DNA from: Candidatus Sumerlaeaceae bacterium
GTDB lineage: Bacteria; Sumerlaeota; Sumerlaeia; Sumerlaeales; Sumerlaeaceae
Length of the DNA: 45,749 nucleotides
Assembly (NCBI GenBank): GCA_019695055.1
Contig: JAIBAT010000098.1
Coordinates: 1 to 45,749 of the forward strand
Direction: 5' to 3'
Shown one piece after another: positions 7,494 to 14,432 of this stretch. Within the stretch, counting starts at the first letter, position 1, and every line of letters starts with the position of its first letter. A model generated the notes under the pieces. That model worked only from the letters and a program-made list of their open reading frames with translations. It ran no database searches and was not told the origin of the DNA. The translations under genes were made by a program, and so were the position numbers.

Positions 7494-7543
7494 GATGGTG
7501 GAAAAGCGCTGCCAAACACCCATGGGGAGAAAGGGGTGTCAAT
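7494..7543. repeat. 50-bp direct repeat, copy 2
   Basis: Identical over 50 bases and in the same orientation to 5012-5061. It lies downstream of the 110-aa gene in a gene-poor stretch. Together the two copies bracket 2.4 kb holding the SF0329-like gene, the RES/Xre pair and the 110-aa gene. Confidence 0.9.
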
Positions 7544-7792
7544 AGCAACGGCAAGGGATGCGAAGATGGCGGATTTCAGCCACTTGTCAAAGGTTTTCGA
7601 CCAGAACTTTTTTTGCGGGCGATTTTTTAAGTTTCGTGATTTCAAAGAACGGTAAGGATTAAATAGGTTTTATTTCCTTCATTTTGTCAGGGCAAAGCCT
7701 GGACAGGATCACAGGACTGACAGGATTCTGGCGGTACAGTGGGCAGGGGGTTGGCGATCATGTTGAAAAGACACTAACACAGGGGAAATGGG

Positions 7793-7850
7793 TTTGCCTA
7801 TTCCCTTACGGACGCTTAGGACTGCTTCTGGACCCATAAAATGAAGTTGA
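7793..7850. repeat. TTGCCTATTCCC...GACCCAT-A-ATGAA repeat, copy 1
   Basis: It aligns without gaps to 31112-31165: both have TTGCCTATTCCC, then 40 bases ending GACCCAT-A-ATGAA. The last part (ACCCATAAAATGAAGTTGA) also matches bases 1-19 of the window at 18 of 19 positions. Confidence 0.65.
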
Positions 7851-7937
7851 TCAAATCGTAGCGGGCAAAATTGTGCGGGTGGTGGGTGATGAGCGATAAG
7901 CGTTGGGAGAGAGGGCTTGGATGGGTGCTTTGGGGTA

Positions 7938-7979
7938 TTGTAAAATTAATTGGGGAAAACGTCAACCGTCCCCGAATTT
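7938..7979. repeat. GTCAACCGTCCCCGAAT intergenic scar, copy c
   Basis: TTGTAAAATTAATTGGGG, AAAACGTCAACCG and TCCCCGAATTT. An opposite-oriented relative lies at 8435-8459, so the two bracket the TriTu-like gene. Confidence 0.6.
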
Positions 7980-8072
7980 CTCCGACACGCGAAACACTCA
8001 CTGAAAATAAGATGCTCTCGCACATCAGAAACTACGCACCGGCGCAAGAAGCCCTCCGCGAGACGGTTACCT

Positions 8073-8387
8073 TTAGTCAGCGGATTCTAATGTCTGATTA
8101 CTGATTTGATGGGCCAGCAGTTCCAAAAGCGGTTCAAGACGATCGCCCTCAACCCCGTTATAGTGTTTCCACAGGAGTTGTTCGCCAGCCTCAGACAATA
8201 GCTCACAATCGCATTCTCCGGTTTCCCAAACGGTAGCGCGTCCCACCCAAGAACTGGAAAACAGGTCTAACGTAGCACCCGTTGCTTCAGGGAGGCGGCT
8301 ATATTCCAGTTCAATTCCGGTGTTTGCGAGCCGCTGCTTATGGTTCGAGAACCAGCAGAATAGCGCATCAATTGGAGCCTGACTCAT
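8073..8387 (-). CDS. TriTu-like immunity protein (orphan)
   Basis: The 104-aa acidic protein resembles the TriTu family of predicted immunity proteins from polymorphic toxin systems. The signature is GIELEYSRLPE, then VGRATVWETGECDCELLSEAGEQLLWKHY, with the family's tryptophans at W47, W54 and W73. AAAGGAGGGCC directly before the ATG at 8387 fixes this start; the frame continues upstream to 8519, but without a ribosome site and through a repeat. No toxin gene with a matching C-terminal domain is nearby, so it is an orphan, possibly protecting against toxins delivered by relatives. Composition is more AT-rich than the flanking housekeeping genes. Confidence 0.65.
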   Translation of the reverse strand: MSQAPIDALFCWFSNHKQRLANTGIELEYSRLPEATGATLDLFSSSWVGRATVWETGECDCELLSEAGEQLLWKHYNGVEGDRLEPLLELLAHQISNQTLESAD

Positions 8388-8434
8388 CGGCCCTCCTTTA
8401 ATACCAAGTATTCGTTGCCAAACGTTCGAAATTT

Positions 8435-8497
8435 GAATTGCGGAGACGGTTGACGTCCACCACAAGGAAAATAGGGACAGGTTTATTTTCATTTTGC
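8435..8497. repeat. Inverted GACGGTTGACG scar, copy e
   Basis: GAATTGCGGAGACGGTTGACG is a near match to the reverse complement of copy c at 7938-7979. It is followed by AAAATAGGGACAGGTTTATT, another motif typical of scars near REP-associated tyrosine transposases (inference). It closes the island on the right, just before uraH. Confidence 0.55.
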
Positions 8498-8547
8498 CTG
8501 ATCTCTCTAAATTCACCACCCCCAGAAGCAGAAATTGAAGTTCGCGA

Positions 8548-8904
8548 CTACGTGCCGCGGTAGGTGGAATAGCCGTAGGGGCTGAGGAGCAGGGGAATGT
8601 GATGATGCTCCTCCGGCTCGGAAACCGTAAAGGTCACCTCCGCTAGGGGAAAGAACGGAATCACGCCTTGCGATTGAAAATAGGTCGTCAGGCGAAAGGC
8701 CAGCCGGTAGGTTCCCTTTTCGAGGGCGAAGTCGGGTGGCAACCATTCCATGACGCGGCCATCGGGGTCGGTTTCAGCGCGGGTTACCTGGCGCCATTCC
8801 AGGTTGGACTCGAGATGTTCCAGTGCCACCGGGATGCCCTCGGCACCGGTTCCCCGCGACAGGTCCAGTACGTGGGTGGTTACGGGGGGGCGTTTGGGGC
8901 TCAC
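8548..8904 (-). CDS. uraH: 5-hydroxyisourate hydrolase (transthyretin-like)
   Basis: The enzyme hydrolyses 5-hydroxyisourate to OHCU after urate oxidation. At 118 aa it has the typical length of this tetrameric family. Signature motifs are the N-terminal TTHVLDLSRG (H11 is an active-site residue) and the C-terminal YSTYRGT, a conservative variant of the family's YRGS end. The ATG overlaps the stop of the upstream PLP-enzyme gene by four bases, so the two are translationally coupled. No urate oxidase or OHCU decarboxylase gene is in the window, so an incomplete or dispersed urate pathway, or a transthyretin-related role with another substrate, is possible. Confidence 0.88.
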   Translation of the reverse strand: MSPKRPPVTTHVLDLSRGTGAEGIPVALEHLESNLEWRQVTRAETDPDGRVMEWLPPDFALEKGTYRLAFRLTTYFQSQGVIPFFPLAEVTFTVSEPEEHHHIPLLLSPYGYSTYRGT

Positions 8905-9917
8905 TTGCCTTTGCCTTCTGGAAAGCGAAACTCAGCCCGCTGGGGGAAGAGGCCGTAGATGCCGCCCGTGTGGATGAACACAACCGTGTCGCGCTTGGTG
9001 AAACGCCCCTTGCGGATTTCCTGGCCGAGGCCGTAGAGCGCCTTGCCGGTGTAAACCGGATCGAAGATCTGGCCTTCGTTGCGGCCGCACCAGGCGATGA
9101 GGTCCATGACCTCCGGGTAGGGGATGGCGTAGCCTTCGCCGACGTAGCCATCGAGGGTATGGATGGGCGCGGCCGAGTCCTTCCAGCGAAGGCCGTACTT
9201 GGACTTCATCTCCTCAAGAACAACGGAAATATCCTTGATGAAGGTCTCCTCGTCGTCGCAGACGTTCACGCCCCAGACTTCGGGTTTCTTGTGGCCGTGG
9301 AGCGCGCGCCCGACGATGAGACCGGCATTTGTGCCGCCGGAGCCGGTCGCCGTGACGATGTGGTTGATCTTTAACCCGGACTTTTCGGCTTGGGACATGA
9401 TTTCCGAGTAGGCGCGGACGTAGCCCCAGGAGCCCACGGCATTGGATGCGCCGACGGGGATGTAATAGGCCTTCTTGCCCTGGCGGGCGTATTGCTCGGT
9501 GAGGTCGGCGACGATCTTTGGGCGCTGGGTGGAGTAGACCTCGCGCGGAAAAAAGGAGAAGCTGGCCCCGGCGAGATAATCGAGCAGCAGGTTGCCGTCC
9601 GGCGGTCCCTCGCCGGCGCCGCGCAGGATGAGGTGGCAACCCAGCCCAAGGCGCGCGCAGGCCAGGGCCGTGGCGCGGCAGTGGTTGGACTGGATGCCAC
9701 CCACGGTGATGATGACGTCGGCCTTCCGGGCCAGCGCCTCGGCGAGCGAGAACTCAATCTTGCGGACCTTGTTGCCGCTCAGCGTGGAACCGGTCAGGTC
9801 GTCGCGCTTGAAGTAGATTTTCGGCCCGCCGAAGTACTCGGTAAGCCGCGGCATGAACTCCAGGGGCGTGGGCGTTTGCGCCAACGCGATGCGTTTGGGA
9901 TACTTGATGGTCGTCAT
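8901..9917 (-). CDS. dcyD: D-cysteine desulfhydrase / ACC deaminase family PLP enzyme
   Basis: This 338-aa fold-type II PLP enzyme belongs to the family that splits D-cysteine to pyruvate, H2S and ammonia, or deaminates 1-aminocyclopropane-1-carboxylate (ACC). The Schiff-base lysine is K50 in LSGNKVRKIEF. GGIQSNHCRATA, ATGSGGTNAGL (phosphate loop), HTLDGYVGEGYAIP and PVYTGKALYGL are family motifs. Telling the two activities apart needs active-site comparison; D-cysteine desulfhydrase is the more common assignment in bacteria. It lies 72 bp downstream of the 83-aa gene and overlaps uraH. A SAM-I riboswitch leads this transcript, which fits a sulphur-linked role, but a 9-bp hairpin (9941-9972) lies between the genes. 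Confidence 0.85.
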   Translation of the reverse strand: MTTIKYPKRIALAQTPTPLEFMPRLTEYFGGPKIYFKRDDLTGSTLSGNKVRKIEFSLAEALARKADVIITVGGIQSNHCRATALACARLGLGCHLILRGAGEGPPDGNLLLDYLAGASFSFFPREVYSTQRPKIVADLTEQYARQGKKAYYIPVGASNAVGSWGYVRAYSEIMSQAEKSGLKINHIVTATGSGGTNAGLIVGRALHGHKKPEVWGVNVCDDEETFIKDISVVLEEMKSKYGLRWKDSAAPIHTLDGYVGEGYAIPYPEVMDLIAWCGRNEGQIFDPVYTGKALYGLGQEIRKGRFTKRDTVVFIHTGGIYGLFPQRAEFRFPEGKGK

Positions 9918-9940
9918 GGCGGCATTAGAGCGCGGTCATC

Positions 9941-9972
9941 CCGCGAGGAAAGCAAAAAAGCAGTCCTCGCGG
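9941..9972 (-). other. Hairpin between the 83-aa gene and dcyD
   Basis: CCGCGAGGA and TCCTCGCGG form a perfect 9-bp stem with a 14-base T-rich loop on the minus strand. No U-run follows, so it is not a standard terminator; a processing or mRNA-stability site is possible. Confidence 0.5.
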
Positions 9973-9989
9973 AAAGGCGGCCCGAGCTG

Positions 9990-10241
9990 TTAACGCGCCA
10001 GTTCGAGGTTCAACACGATCCCCAAGGCATCCGTTTCGTAACGGATGGCCTTGCCGCGGGCCCGGCTCACCGAGCCGTATTCGAGGCGCAGGCGATCCAG
10101 TTGTTCCCCGTGGTGCAGGTGGATGACGGAGGCGTCATCCAGAAGCAAATGGGCCACGCCCGAGGCGAACTCGCCGAAGACATGGGATATGGTGCCCCGA
10201 CCTGTCCGGGTGAACCCCGGTTCGAGTAGTGCGGTGTTCAT
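9990..10241 (-). CDS. Unknown 83-aa protein behind a SAM-I riboswitch
   Basis: I do not recognise this protein. It has no signal peptide, membrane segment or cysteine. Notable stretches are FASGVAHLLLDDASVIHLHHG and LEYGSVSRARGKAIRYETDALGI, suggesting a small beta-rich cytoplasmic protein with a histidine patch (H52, H54, H55 region). GGAGAC eight bases before the ATG at 10241 decides the start; the frame extends upstream to 10463 only through the riboswitch, so that extension is rejected. It is the first gene after the SAM-I aptamer and terminator, so it should be expressed when SAM is low. A role in methionine/cysteine metabolism is an inference from position alone. Confidence 0.6.
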   Translation of the reverse strand: MNTALLEPGFTRTGRGTISHVFGEFASGVAHLLLDDASVIHLHHGEQLDRLRLEYGSVSRARGKAIRYETDALGIVLNLELAR

Positions 10242-10280
10242 CGTTTTGTCTCCTTCACGACAAAAGTGATGACACCGAGA

Positions 10281-10318
10281 AAAGCGAAAACCTCCTGTGC
10301 CCCAAGGGGCAAGGAGGT
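10281..10318 (-). terminator. Intrinsic terminator of the SAM-I riboswitch
   Basis: On the minus strand ACCTCCT/AGGAGGT and TGCCCC/GGGGCA form a near-continuous 13-bp stem, followed by TTTTCGCTTTT. It lies between the SAM-I aptamer and the ribosome site of the 83-aa gene, the normal place for an off-switch. Confidence 0.8.
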
Positions 10319-10347
10319 CGACGTTTGATGCGCCCCTGCGGGCCACC

Positions 10348-10452
10348 CACATCGACTCCCGAAACTTCCGGGCGAGCCTTGGCACCGTGTCCTCAATTCG
10401 GATCGGTTGCCCAGCGTTCACAGGCCTCGTGGCCTCCCGCTGTCTCGATGCA
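10348..10452 (-). ncRNA. SAM-I (S-box) riboswitch aptamer
   Basis: The conserved S-box core is readable on the minus strand. P1 is CATCGA (10445-10450) pairing with TCGATG (10350-10355), extended by wobbles. P2 contains GGCC-ACGA-GGCC with a kink-turn-like GGA / TGTGAA internal loop closed by AGCG/CGCT. Then come the invariant GGGCAACC, P3 (CCGATCC...GGACACGG), the invariant GGTGCCAA, and P4 CCCG-GAAGTTT-CGGG before the 3' P1 strand. Order and spacing match Rfam SAM-I (RF00162), including the GGCAACC/GGTGCCAA pair that forms the SAM pocket. SAM binding should stabilise P1 and let the terminator at 10281-10318 form. Confidence 0.88.
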
Positions 10453-10613
10453 TTGTGCTGCAATGTTTATTACTCTGGTGGGCCCGGGAAATTTTGCGGT
10501 CCTTGGATTTTTCGGTGGCGCGAAATTCCATGGCTGGGTTGAGGGGGGCTGTGAGGCCCCATTTGTCCCCTTGATTTCCGTGGAGCGGTGCCAGAAATGA
10601 TTACCCAATAAGT

Positions 10614-11087
10614 ATGGATAGCTCAAAACGCCAGAGCCGGGCCGACCGGCGCCATCAAACGAATCCGGACATTGAGGAGGAGCGCCGACGCACCAACCCT
10701 CGGACGGAATTCCATGCTCTTTCGGTGGTGTCGCCACAGGCGTTCATGATTTTTGTGCAGGACATTCTCGCGGCAGACAACATCTCGCTGGCGCGGGAGA
10801 GTTTGATGCAGCACTTGGGGCGCTCCAAGGCCCCCACGGTTATCCTGGACATGGGGCAGGTCCCCTTTGTCGATACCATCGGCTTGGGGCTCCTGGTCGA
10901 GATCAAGAAGTCGGTCACGGTCCAGGGACGCGAGTTTGTCATCCAGAATCCGTCGCGGGCGCTGCTTCGGATTCTGAACATTACCGGGATGAGCCGGATT
11001 TTCAACATGCGGGTCGTGAAGGGGAGCGACGTGGATGCCATTCCCAAAGCGACCCCGCTGCCGCCCGATATCAAGGCCGAGATTTGA
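10614..11087 (+). CDS. STAS-domain protein (anti-sigma factor antagonist-like)
   Basis: The 157-aa protein has a polar N-terminal tail (1-35) and a SpoIIAA-like STAS domain (about 38-140). The signature VILDMGQVPFVDTIGLGLLVEIKK carries D87-T88 at the position where related antagonists are phosphorylated (D-S/T-x-G-x-G). Such proteins sequester anti-sigma kinases or act in partner-switching pathways in the cytoplasm. No RsbW/SpoIIAB-like kinase or sigma factor gene lies nearby. Its last codons overlap the thpR start. It is transcribed divergently from the SAM-riboswitch operon. Confidence 0.8.
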   Translation: MDSSKRQSRADRRHQTNPDIEEERRRTNPRTEFHALSVVSPQAFMIFVQDILAADNISLARESLMQHLGRSKAPTVILDMGQVPFVDTIGLGLLVEIKKSVTVQGREFVIQNPSRALLRILNITGMSRIFNMRVVKGSDVDAIPKATPLPPDIKAEI

Positions 11088-11716
11088 AACCTGATTCCGA
11101 TTCGCATGCGGGTAAGGTCGCATCCGACACGTCACGCATTTTTATAGCCATCGCGCTGCCCGAGGATGTGAACGCGGAGGTCACGCGCCTGCAGGAACGC
11201 CTCAAGAAGGGGGCCATCTTCACGGGCGCGGCGCCTGCGTGGGTGCGACCGGAGGGGGTCCACATCACGCTGGCGTTCCTGGGGGATCAGAATCAGGAGG
11301 GGATCGACGCGGCGATCAAATCCATGCGCTCGACCTGCCGACGCCGCGTGCCGTTTAAGCTTAGCATTTCCGGGCTGTGCTTTTTCCCTTCGGAGAAAGA
11401 TCCGCGAACCATTGCGTTTCAGATCAAGAAGGACGTGGACGCCGTTCAGGATTTGGGCCGGAACCTTTCCGGCTTCTGCCGCGCGAATGGTTTCGCCGTG
11501 GCGTCGAGGGATTTCAACCCTCACCTGACCCTTGCGCGGCTGAAGAGCCGCAAGGGGTTCAAGGGTTTGCGTGGGCTGCTGGAGAGCCATCGCCGCACGC
11601 AGGCGGGTGTGTTTGAAGTTGATTCCATTACGCTGTACAAGAGCACCCTTCAATCCGGCGGGTCGGTTTACGAAGTGCTGCATGTGGAGAAATTTGGCGG
11701 CGGCGATTCAGACTGA
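11084..11716 (+). CDS. thpR: RNA 2',3'-cyclic phosphodiesterase (LigT/2H family)
   Basis: This 2H phosphoesterase opens 2',3'-cyclic phosphates on RNA ends. The two catalytic H-x-T/S tetrapeptides are visible: HITL (H60-T62, in VHITLAFLG) and HLTL (H147-T149, in NPHLTLARLK). The opening strand RIFIAIALPEDV and the close VYEVLHVEKF fit the family. Length is 210 aa from a TTG start overlapping the STAS stop by four bases (TTGA), so translation is probably coupled. The first 17 residues are polar and extra relative to typical ThpR. It converges on the PBP gene. Confidence 0.88.
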   Translation: MKPDSDSHAGKVASDTSRIFIAIALPEDVNAEVTRLQERLKKGAIFTGAAPAWVRPEGVHITLAFLGDQNQEGIDAAIKSMRSTCRRRVPFKLSISGLCFFPSEKDPRTIAFQIKKDVDAVQDLGRNLSGFCRANGFAVASRDFNPHLTLARLKSRKGFKGLRGLLESHRRTQAGVFEVDSITLYKSTLQSGGSVYEVLHVEKFGGGDSD

Positions 11717-11767
11717 CAGTATGATGTTGTCCGCATCAACCAACCGCGCCGGTGAGCGCGAAGGCTT

Positions 11768-14218
11768 TTAGTTCCAGAATCCGCCGCCGGATCCGCCGGT
11801 GCCGGGATTTCCGATGACCGCATCCTGGCCTGTCACGTATCCACCTTCGACATCACCGCTTTCGCCGCCGGAGGAGTAACCGTAGCCGTGATAGCCGCAG
11901 CTTTCTGTGGGGGCCGTGCCGCGCTTGAAGGCTGCGTTCTTGTAGACGGCATCTCCGCTGGCGTAGCAGGCGTCGGTGACGCGCTTGCCGCTCTTGCCGC
12001 AGATGTCGCAAAGATCAACGCCCGGTGGTATGTCGAATTTCATTTTCCAGTCGCTGCGGGTTTGCAGGATGCGGTCCATCATTGGCACCCAGATAGGACC
12101 AATGGTGCGTCCACCGACCATCTTGGGGCCCATGCTGCGGTGCTGGTCGTAACCAACGTAGATGGCCAGAACCAGATCCGGCGTGTAGCCGCAAAACCAT
12201 GCGACGAAGCAGTCGTTTGTGGTGCCGGTTTTGCCGGCAATCTGGGGCAGTTTGCGACCCTTGGCGGTTTGCTCCATGATCCATTTGCCGATGGTCGTCT
12301 TGGCGGTTCCCATGGCCACGACGTCGCTCATGATCTTGACGGTCATATAGGCGGCTTCGGGGCTGAGGATTTTGCTTTGGACAGGTTTTACGGAGCGGCT
12401 ATCCCCGGTGTTCTTGGGATTAAACATCCGCTTGATGGGAGTCGGCGTGATTCCGATTCCGCCGTTGGGGAACACCGCGTAGGCCGCGGCCAGCTCGAGG
12501 GGAGTGATGTTCGGGGTTCCAAGGCACATGCTGGGTACGGGGTCGAGCTGCCAGTCGGACGGTATGGTCACGACGTTGAACTTGTTGTAGAGTGCGGTTG
12601 CGGTCTTGGGCCCGATATCCATGAAAAGCTTTATGGTGGGGATATTGCGGGACTTGACGAGGCCCTCGTAAAGTGCCGTGGGGCCGAAGTGGCGCCCTTC
12701 GTAGTTCTTTGGGGAATACCCGCCGATGCTGTAGGGTTCATCCACCTCGACGTAACCGGGGGTGAACTTGGGGAAGCCGCTCTTATCCATCACGTCGAAG
12801 GACGCCCCGTAGAGGAGTGGCTTCCAACAGGATCCCGGCTGGCGGCCACCCTGGACGGCGCGGTTCCACTGGCCGTTGTTTGTGGCATCGTAGAAATCAT
12901 CTCCGCCGGCGATGGCGAGGATTTCACCGGTGTGGACGTCCAAAAGCACGGCGCCGCCCTGCACATGGGTTTTGTCAAAGAGATAGGCTTCGAGCTTGTT
13001 GCCCTTGATGTCGGCAATGTAGATGTCGATCAGGTTGCCCTTCTTGATGACATTCTGGGGGTTGAAGTAGGGCGGATTTTTTGGCAGGGGAATGGTGGCC
13101 TTGTAGCCGCGAAGGGAAACCGAGATGGAGTCGTCGCGAACCTCGTCAATGCGCGCGAGGCGGGCTTGCTTTCGGGCAACATCCCCGAGATGTGACGATT
13201 CGCTGCCGAAGCGCTCGGATTTTTGCTCCTCGATTTCCTTTTCCACCTCGCGGAGGCCCTTGCTGAGTTCCTCCTCGAGGATTCGCTGGAGGTTCAGGTC
13301 AACCGTCGAGACCACTGTGTAACCCTTGCCACTGATGTCGGCGCCCGGGTCTGCCGCGGCTTCCTTGGCAAAGTAGGAACGGACATAATCCACAAAATAA
13401 GGCGACTGGGTCTGGGCCCGCGGCGCCTGGTTGAGTTCGATGGGCGTGTTGATATAGCGTTCCAGTTCCTCGTCGGTCTTGATGTAGCCCAGCTTGCGCA
13501 TGTTTCGAAGCACCAGGTTGCGGCGGTCGCGGGCTTTCTCGGGGTCCTTGAGGGGGGAAAGCTGGGTGGGGGCCTTGGGAAGTCCGGCGATCATGGCGCC
13601 CTCGGGGACAGTGAGGTCCTTGACGTCCTTGTTGAAGTAGGTGCGCGCCGCGGCCTGGACTCCGTAGGATTGGGAACCAAAGAATATCTGGTTCATGTAG
13701 AATTCGAGAATCTGTTTCTTCGAGTAATTGCGCTCGATCTGCATGGAGGTCAGGATTTCGCGAATCTTGCGGGAGAGTTTCTTGCGCTTGTCGAGCAGCA
13801 CGACATTTCGGGCCACCTGCATGGTGATGGTGCTGGCGCCCTGGGATTTTCCGCCGGCCTTGAAGTTTTCGACAATGGCGCGGCCGATGCCCTCAAGGTC
13901 CACGCCAAAATGGCTGTAGTAGCGTTCGTCCTCGATGGCAATGAAGGCATTTACGAGGTGCTCCGGCACGTCCTCAAAGTGGACCAGTTCGCGGCGCTCG
14001 CTGCCTGTCACGAATTCTGCGATCTGGTTGTTTCCGGTGCGGTCGGTAACGCGGGTGATTTCGGGTGGGCGGTAGTTTTCCAGCACATCGAGGGGGGGCA
14101 GGTTGTCGATGTAGGCAAGGAGAGCGCCGAGGGACAACCCGGCAGCGGCGACCCCGACCAGACAAAGCACTGAAAAGATGATGAGCCACTTCCTGAGGAC
14201 CGGATGCATCTGTGACAT
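11768..14218 (-). CDS. mrcA: Class A penicillin-binding protein 1A (bifunctional)
   Basis: It polymerises and cross-links peptidoglycan at the inner membrane. The 816-aa protein has a cytoplasmic start, one TM anchor (about residues 10-36), a GT51 transglycosylase domain (about 60-240, catalytic E96 in AIEDERYY; GASTITMQVARN, RKIREILTSMQIE), a linker with an OB-like region (about 295-415) and a transpeptidase domain (about 420-740). Active-site motifs are S463-C-W-K466 (RQPGSCWKP), S523-R-N525 and K663-T-G. The C-terminal part has a Cys-containing segment (DLCDICGKSGKRVTDACY) seen in many PBP1A proteins, then a Gly/Ser-rich tail ending GGSGGGFWN. Only one copy is in the window; the gene is alone on its strand. 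Confidence 0.95.
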   Translation of the reverse strand: MSQMHPVLRKWLIIFSVLCLVGVAAAGLSLGALLAYIDNLPPLDVLENYRPPEITRVTDRTGNNQIAEFVTGSERRELVHFEDVPEHLVNAFIAIEDERYYSHFGVDLEGIGRAIVENFKAGGKSQGASTITMQVARNVVLLDKRKKLSRKIREILTSMQIERNYSKKQILEFYMNQIFFGSQSYGVQAAARTYFNKDVKDLTVPEGAMIAGLPKAPTQLSPLKDPEKARDRRNLVLRNMRKLGYIKTDEELERYINTPIELNQAPRAQTQSPYFVDYVRSYFAKEAAADPGADISGKGYTVVSTVDLNLQRILEEELSKGLREVEKEIEEQKSERFGSESSHLGDVARKQARLARIDEVRDDSISVSLRGYKATIPLPKNPPYFNPQNVIKKGNLIDIYIADIKGNKLEAYLFDKTHVQGGAVLLDVHTGEILAIAGGDDFYDATNNGQWNRAVQGGRQPGSCWKPLLYGASFDVMDKSGFPKFTPGYVEVDEPYSIGGYSPKNYEGRHFGPTALYEGLVKSRNIPTIKLFMDIGPKTATALYNKFNVVTIPSDWQLDPVPSMCLGTPNITPLELAAAYAVFPNGGIGITPTPIKRMFNPKNTGDSRSVKPVQSKILSPEAAYMTVKIMSDVVAMGTAKTTIGKWIMEQTAKGRKLPQIAGKTGTTNDCFVAWFCGYTPDLVLAIYVGYDQHRSMGPKMVGGRTIGPIWVPMMDRILQTRSDWKMKFDIPPGVDLCDICGKSGKRVTDACYASGDAVYKNAAFKRGTAPTESCGYHGYGYSSGGESGDVEGGYVTGQDAVIGNPGTGGSGGGFWN

Positions 14219-14432
14219 GGCGTTTTGTCCGAATTCCTAACGGTCTAAATTTGAAAAGCGCGGTTTCGTGCGTGTTTTGCCTGAATAATACACCAATACG
14301 CAAGGATTGTGACAAGGCACTTTCGAATCAACTTTTCGTTAGTCAGGGTCACCACACGAATTTTGAGTGCTGAGACAGGGAGCGGACCCCGCCTTTGCCC
14401 CTAACTTCTTTATTAGCAAAGGAACAGGTTCA

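Larger units (their letters stand above)
7544..8072. other. Gene-poor repeat-rich intergenic stretch
   Basis: No credible gene was found. The stretch holds, in order: an ACAGGAT-type run around 7712-7731 (ACAGGATCACAGGACTGACAGGAT), a copy of the TTGCCTATTCCC repeat at 7793-7850, and GTCCCC scar copy c at 7938-7979. Short open frames here run through repeats and lack ribosome sites. Confidence 0.55.

Noticed and set aside
7437..7655. 72-codon frame after the 110-aa gene
   Set aside because: It runs straight through the 50-bp repeat and has no ribosome site; the same repeat is also open by chance at its other location.
5721..8497. Integron cassette array with attC sites
   Set aside because: The repeated scars lack the paired RYYYAAC/GTTRRRY boxes of attC sites, gene orientation is mixed, and no integrase gene is present.
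10244..10463. N-terminal extension of the 83-aa gene to 157 aa
   Set aside because: The extension would translate the terminator and the SAM-I aptamer; a ribosome site directly before 10241 explains the start better.
11888..14173. Long open frames on the plus strand inside the PBP1A gene
   Set aside because: They mirror the penicillin-binding protein gene, lack ribosome sites and have no recognisable domains.
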